A DNA stretch of 9,727 nt from an uncultured Lachnospiraceae bacterium (GTDB taxonomy: Bacteria > Bacillota > Clostridia > Lachnospirales > Lachnospiraceae), in contig CAJUQB010000097.1 of NCBI GenBank assembly GCA_910588285.1, positions 7,865 to 17,591 of the forward strand, in the 5' to 3' direction. A model generated the notes under the pieces. It made no database searches. It saw nothing but the letters and a program-made list of their open reading frames with translations, and was not told the origin of the DNA. Both the position numbers and the translations under genes were made by a program. The number at the start of each line of letters is the position of its first letter. Within the stretch, counting starts at the first letter, position 1. Shown here piece by piece: positions 7,277-9,727 of this stretch.

Positions 7277-7297
7277 AGCTCCGGGGTGGCCGGAGCT
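7277..7297. other. Strong hairpin in the ybaK-like leader
   Basis: AGCTCCGG and CCGGAGCT form a perfect 8-bp GC-rich stem with a 5-nt loop. In the minus-strand transcript it starts about 11 nt from the predicted 5' end and stops 6 nt before the AGAGGAG ribosome binding site. It could stabilise the mRNA or influence translation. On the plus strand it is followed by TTTATTTT, which resembles a terminator, but no plus-strand gene ends here. Confidence 0.6.
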
Positions 7298-7314
7298 TTA
7301 TTTTCCTCCAGTCA

Positions 7315-7323
7315 ATTATAGCA
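7315..7323 (-). promoter_or_regulatory. Extended -10 promoter of the ybaK-lacI pair
   Basis: The minus strand reads TGCTATAAT, a perfect -10 hexamer (7315-7320) with the extended TG motif (7322-7323). The -35 region, 17 bp upstream, is weak (TTTCCT), as is common for extended -10 promoters. The start point would be near 7308, giving a leader of about 50 nt. Confidence 0.7.
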
Positions 7324-7350
7324 AACACTTTTTCAAAAGGAAAGGGAATC

Positions 7351-7379
7351 TTGTTTTTCTGGGGAAAGAGGTGTATACT
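7351..7379 (+). promoter_or_regulatory. Promoter of the membrane-protein gene
   Basis: TTGTTT (7351-7356) and TATACT (7374-7379) are separated by exactly 17 bp and match sigma-A boxes well. The start point would be near 7386, giving a leader of about 30 nt. It is divergent from the ybaK promoter, with the two -10 boxes about 55 bp apart. Confidence 0.75.
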
Positions 7380-7401
7380 GATAGTAGAAGTTGACTAATG
7401 C

Positions 7402-7416
7402 GAGGAGGAGGAGGAG
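7402..7416 (+). promoter_or_regulatory. Repeated (GAG)5 ribosome binding site
   Basis: GAGGAGGAGGAGGAG runs directly into the ATG at 7417. Several overlapping GGAGG registers are available, but the strongest spacing comes from the 5' part of the run. The triplet repeat could change length by slippage and so alter the spacing. Confidence 0.7.
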
Positions 7417-7971
7417 ATGTCGGAATATCCGAATGTGGGCAGCGGGCTGCGGCTTATGTTTACTGCCAGGATTGGTGTGATTGCCTGTATGGTTGCCGCC
7501 CTGATTCCGGTGATCAGAATTTTTGCTGTGATTGGAGCTCTTGTCTTTTTTGTGTTGGATTTGGTGGGCCTGCATCGGGCGGGCAGGGATCTTCCGGGCT
7601 GCCAGAATGCTTTTTGGCTGAGCATTATTAGTCTGGTGATCGGTTTATTTAAAAATACCCCTGGCTTTTTGGGGACGGTCCTCAACTTTGCAACGGATAT
7701 CCTGTCGCTGGTGGTGGTCTATTTTGTGATCAGCTCGGTCAATGAAGTGCTGCAGGAGATTGGATATGGAGACATTGCCAGGACTGGCAGTATGGTCTGG
7801 AAGATTCAGCTAACCTGTTTTATTGTAGGCACTGTGTTAAGTATTCTTGTATGGGTCTCGGTTCTGGATATCCTGGCCATCCTCACTGCCTTTGGGATCC
7901 TGATCCTCACATGCATAGAAGGCATTCTGTTCCTGTACTACCTGTATAAAAGCTATATGGCCTTGGAATAA
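7417..7971 (+). CDS. Unrecognised polytopic membrane protein
   Basis: A 184-residue very hydrophobic protein with about six predicted membrane segments, at roughly residues 15-31, 33-52, 64-80, 85-106, 128-149 and 152-176. It has no cleavable signal peptide. Short polar loops include GLHRAGRDLPGCQNA (51-65) and SSVNEVLQEIGYGDIARTG (106-124). I do not recognise a family, catalytic motif or transport signature, so no function is assigned. The gene is supported by a well-spaced promoter, a purine-rich ribosome binding site and a terminator-like hairpin around its stop codon. It stands alone on the plus strand, divergent from the ybaK-lacI pair and convergent with the acidic-protein gene to its right. 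A small integral membrane protein of unknown role is the safest label. Confidence 0.85.
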   Translation: MSEYPNVGSGLRLMFTARIGVIACMVAALIPVIRIFAVIGALVFFVLDLVGLHRAGRDLPGCQNAFWLSIISLVIGLFKNTPGFLGTVLNFATDILSLVVVYFVISSVNEVLQEIGYGDIARTGSMVWKIQLTCFIVGTVLSILVWVSVLDILAILTAFGILILTCIEGILFLYYLYKSYMALE

Positions 7972-7985
7972 CCCAAGGCCACATA
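7954..7985. terminator. Bidirectional terminator-like hairpin between convergent genes
   Basis: GGCCTTGG (7959-7966) pairs with CCAAGGCC (7973-7980) around a 6-nt loop. The stem extends by one more A/T pair, then after one mismatch by three more A/T pairs. The stop codon of the plus-strand gene (7969-7971) lies in the loop. T-tracts are weak on both sides (CTCTAATTT on plus, GCTTTTATA on minus), so termination in both directions is likely but not certain. Confidence 0.65.
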
Positions 7986-7988
7986 ACT

Positions 7989-8585
7989 CTAATTTCCGGA
8001 AGAAGCTGTGCCTGTCAGCTGCTGGCTCACGGCACCCAGCTCCTGGACGGATGTCTCTGTTTCTTCTGTCTCTTCGCCTTCCTGCTTTCCCTCTGCTTCT
8101 CCCTCTTCCCCGCTCTCATTGGGGGCATCGGTAGGCTTGGAAATCTCCATGCTCTGGACGGATGTCACCACTCCGTTGGTTATAGTAGTTACCACCAATA
8201 CCCTGGAGCCGTCAGGCTTCACGATGATCTCTGATTTTGTCTCCGTTTTCTCAACGCTGCCTGCCTTCTCTTCCTCCGGCAGGAGCCGATCATATTCCTG
8301 CCAGACCTTCTCCATGGCGCGTTCCCTTTGCTCGGTGTGGTCGGAAAGCCCCTCGTCGTTCAGCTCTCCCAGCGCCCGGTATACACTGCTGCCGCTCCCT
8401 GCCATGCGCTCAAACACCTCCTGAACCGGCACCTGGCCCAGGGTGGCTGCCGGGGGCCTGCGGACATACACCTTCTTCTCTTCTGATTCTGATTTTGCAA
8501 AGCCTTCCCGTGTTTTCTCTTCCCGTGTCCTGGTCTGCCCGGCGGCTGTGTAGACTGCCCCGTTTCCAATTCCATTGGTTTTCAT
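7989..8585 (-). CDS. Unrecognised acidic, probably soluble protein encoded downstream of a flxA-like gene
   Basis: A 198-residue hydrophilic protein with no signal peptide or membrane segment. The N-terminal half is basic and polar, with a disordered Arg/Glu/Lys-rich part. The middle (about residues 70-115) has helix-forming stretches such as QEVFERMAG and EKVWQEYDRLLPEEE. A short beta-like segment follows at about 120-150 (IIVKPDGSRVLVVTTITNGVV). The tail is low-complexity and very acidic (ESGEEGEAEGKQEGEETEE), ending in Ser/Thr. I chose ATG 8585 because AAAGGGG (8595-8601) lies 9 nt upstream. The frame extends to an ATG at 8669, but that extension has no comparable site and would run through a possible promoter. 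I do not recognise a family. The 182-bp gap and shared upstream block suggest it is co-regulated with the flxA-like gene. Confidence 0.78.
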   Translation of the reverse strand: MKTNGIGNGAVYTAAGQTRTREEKTREGFAKSESEEKKVYVRRPPAATLGQVPVQEVFERMAGSGSSVYRALGELNDEGLSDHTEQRERAMEKVWQEYDRLLPEEEKAGSVEKTETKSEIIVKPDGSRVLVVTTITNGVVTSVQSMEISKPTDAPNESGEEGEAEGKQEGEETEETETSVQELGAVSQQLTGTASSGN

Positions 8586-8630
8586 GCTTTTATGCCCCTT
8601 TCCAACGTTTTTCCATATCCTCTGATTCTT

Positions 8631-8655
8631 ATATCGGTATAACTGCAGGATTCTA
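8631..8655 (-). promoter_or_regulatory. Possible sigma-D (FliA-type) promoter
   Basis: The minus strand contains CCGATAT (8631-8637), identical to the core of the motility sigma factor -10 element. It is preceded at 14 bp by TAGA (8652-8655), three of four matches to the -35 core TAAA. The start point would lie near 8624, giving a leader of about 40 nt before ATG 8585. This rests on motif matching alone. Confidence 0.35.
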
Positions 8656-8697
8656 AAACAGTTTGACATGAAATGGTATCATATTGGTATGAGTTGC

Positions 8698-8742
8698 GGG
8701 CGATTGTAAATTGTGCATGGCATAGGACACAAATTGTATTCC
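8698..8742 (-). repeat. Upstream block shared with the flxA-like gene, copy 1, with candidate promoter
   Basis: This 45-bp block aligns without gaps to 9658-9702; I count 32 of 45 matching positions, 20 of 25 in the distal part. It carries a sigma-A-like TTGTGT (8727-8732) and TACAAT (8703-8708) with an 18-bp spacer. It lies just after the stop codon of the flxA-like gene and about 110 bp before the downstream start. A short match (8689-8697 with 9639-9647) continues beyond it. Confidence 0.6.
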
Positions 8743-8767
8743 TCTTATGCTCCGGGTTCCGAATCAT

Positions 8768-9568
8768 TTACAGACGGATATCTACCGGATGGTAATCCGC
8801 CTGCGGATCTGCTGCCCTTCCCTCTGCCTGAACGTCCTGTGCTGCGGCTTCTTCTGTCTCATGGCCCTTGATGCTGTCCTCTGTTTCTTGGCCATTGACT
8901 CTGCCGCTTGCTGCTTCTTGGCCATTGACTCTGCCGTTTGCTGTATCTTTGGCTGCGGCTTCTTCCCTGGATGCCTCCTGCAGCTCCTGTCCGGCCTCGG
9001 CCAGGGTAGAGATCTGCTGCCCGTTCAACTCCTGGGCTCTCTGCTTCAGGTCTGCCAGCTCCTTCTCCTTCTGTTCCACATTGACGCCAAGATTCTTATC
9101 CTGCTTGATCTCCGCCTCCAGCACGCCTGCCCGGCCTTCCATTCTTGCGGCAACACCTCCCTGGACTCTGGCCTGCTTCATGGATGTATCCGCAGAAATC
9201 ATTGCCTCCATACTGGACTTGGACATTCCGTTCCCCTGTCTTCCTGCCTTCCTGGACGCCGGTCTTTTGCTTCCTCCCAGCATGTCGTCCATGCTGCTGC
9301 TCTGGGAACGCTGTTCCTTTCTCTGCTGAATCTGGTGCTGTCTTAACTGCTGCTCCAGGCCGGTAATCTCCTGCTGGAGCTCCTGCCGTTTTTTCATCTT
9401 CGCCTCCGGGGTCATATCCTGATTCTCCGATAAGCTCTGAAGCCGTTCCCTAGCATTTGTGATCTGCTGCCGGATACTCTTGCTAAGAGAATCCTCCTGC
9501 CGGCTTGCCCCCAGGGGTCTTGTCTGTCCCGTTCTGTCGGAACCTGTCACACCGCTGATTGTCATCAT
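8768..9568 (-). CDS. FlxA-like coiled-coil protein
   Basis: A 266-residue hydrophilic protein with no signal peptide. After a short N-terminal segment (MMTISGV) comes a long amphipathic helix at about residues 25-80 containing SKSIRQQITNARERLQSL and MKKRQELQQEITGLEQQLRQ. This is the pattern of the FlxA-like family, named after an E. coli gene expressed with flagellar genes. A middle segment with SSMDDMLGG is followed by a second coiled-coil region (about 150-205). The tail is Gln/Glu/Ala-rich and contains a duplicated 10-residue unit around GRVNGQE. ATG 9568 is preceded 8 nt upstream by AAAGGAGA (9577-9584); an ATG at 9598 is less well placed. Biochemical function is not established for the family. 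The protein may be structural or a partner of another coiled-coil protein. The family call is from recognition of sequence style, not a search. Confidence 0.75.
   Translation of the reverse strand: MMTISGVTGSDRTGQTRPLGASRQEDSLSKSIRQQITNARERLQSLSENQDMTPEAKMKKRQELQQEITGLEQQLRQHQIQQRKEQRSQSSSMDDMLGGSKRPASRKAGRQGNGMSKSSMEAMISADTSMKQARVQGGVAARMEGRAGVLEAEIKQDKNLGVNVEQKEKELADLKQRAQELNGQQISTLAEAGQELQEASREEAAAKDTANGRVNGQEAASGRVNGQETEDSIKGHETEEAAAQDVQAEGRAADPQADYHPVDIRL
8881..8940. repeat. Two-copy 30-bp tandem repeat inside the flxA-like gene
   Basis: Positions 8881-8910 and 8911-8940 are the same 30-bp unit with two differences. In frame they encode two 10-residue units that share GRVNGQE. Because the unit is a multiple of three, gain or loss of copies would change protein length without a frameshift. 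Confidence 0.9.
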
Positions 9569-9657
9569 ACTTCTGGTCTCCTTTCCACTCCTAAACATCC
9601 TTGTAATCCTGCAGAAGCCTATATATTTTCTGCATTCAATGAGCTGCCCGACAAATG

Positions 9658-9702
9658 GGGCAATTCAAAACAGAGATTGGCAAATGGCACAAATTTTATC
9701 CC
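9658..9702 (-). repeat. Upstream block of the flxA-like gene, copy 2, with candidate promoter
   Basis: This is the partner of 8698-8742. The aligned promoter-like boxes are TTGTGC (9687-9692) and TTGAAT (9663-9668), again 18 bp apart. A second reading is a weak sigma-D-like TAAA followed 14 bp later by CCAATCT. The leader to ATG 9568 would be about 90 nt. Nothing else recognisable lies between here and the right edge. Confidence 0.55.
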
Positions 9703-9727
9703 GATTTGCGACTGTGAAGAATCTTAG

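Noticed and set aside
7277..7305. Hairpin plus T-rich tract as a plus-strand terminator
   Set aside because: No plus-strand gene ends here; it is better explained as part of the minus-strand leader, though it could stop antisense transcription.
8586..8669. Longer N-terminus for the acidic protein from ATG 8669
   Set aside because: No comparable ribosome binding site there, and the extension would run through the promoter-like box; ATG 8585 has AAAGGGG 9 nt upstream.
8881..8940. Two 30-bp repeats as a minimal CRISPR array
   Set aside because: The units are directly adjacent with no spacer between them and are in frame within a protein gene.
8747..9346. 199-codon plus-strand frame rich in Leu and Cys opposite the flxA-like gene
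   Set aside because: It is the antisense of a Gln/Glu-rich coiled coil, which naturally gives a Leu/Cys-rich shadow; it has no good ribosome binding site.

Overview
The window looks like chromosomal DNA of a moderately GC-rich clostridial Firmicute, most likely a Lachnospiraceae member. The basis is strong AGGAGG-type ribosome binding sites, a lipoprotein-type solute-binding protein, sigma-A-like promoters and a FlxA-like coiled-coil protein of a type I associate with that family. The assignment is inferred from gene content and style, not from a marker gene.

Positions 1-5485 (minus strand) hold an Opp/Dpp-type ABC importer operon. In transcription order it encodes a family 5 solute-binding lipoprotein, two permeases and one large ATPase. 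The ATPase carries both nucleotide-binding domains in a single reading frame (GsiA/YejF-like architecture) and runs off the left edge. The genes are packed with 9-19 bp gaps, and at two junctions the stop codon overlaps the next Shine-Dalgarno sequence.

Positions 5486-5716 form the control region. It contains two almost identical 16-bp palindromes (5501-5516 and 5568-5583, 67 bp apart), a candidate promoter whose start point falls at the distal palindrome, and an AT-rich imperfect inverted repeat. Just upstream, on the same strand, lies a LacI-family regulator (5717-6787), the obvious candidate to bind the palindromes. It is preceded by, and apparently translationally coupled to, a YbaK/EbsC-type aminoacyl-tRNA deacylase (6790-7257). 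A LacI regulator controlling an Opp/Dpp importer hints at a sugar-containing or otherwise non-peptide ligand, but the ligand cannot be read from the sequence.

Positions 7258-7416 are a divergent promoter region. To the left an extended -10 promoter drives ybaK-lacI and is followed by an 8-bp leader hairpin. To the right a TTGTTT/TATACT promoter drives an unrecognised polytopic membrane protein (7417-7971) with a (GAG)5 ribosome binding site. A bidirectional terminator-like hairpin at 7954-7985 closes that gene against the convergent minus-strand gene.

Positions 7989-9568 (minus strand) hold a FlxA-like coiled-coil protein followed downstream by an unrecognised acidic, probably soluble protein. 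Each gene has its own upstream region, and the two regions share a similar 45-bp block (8698-8742 and 9658-9702), suggesting co-regulation. No RNA genes, insertion sequences, CRISPR arrays or prophage genes were seen.
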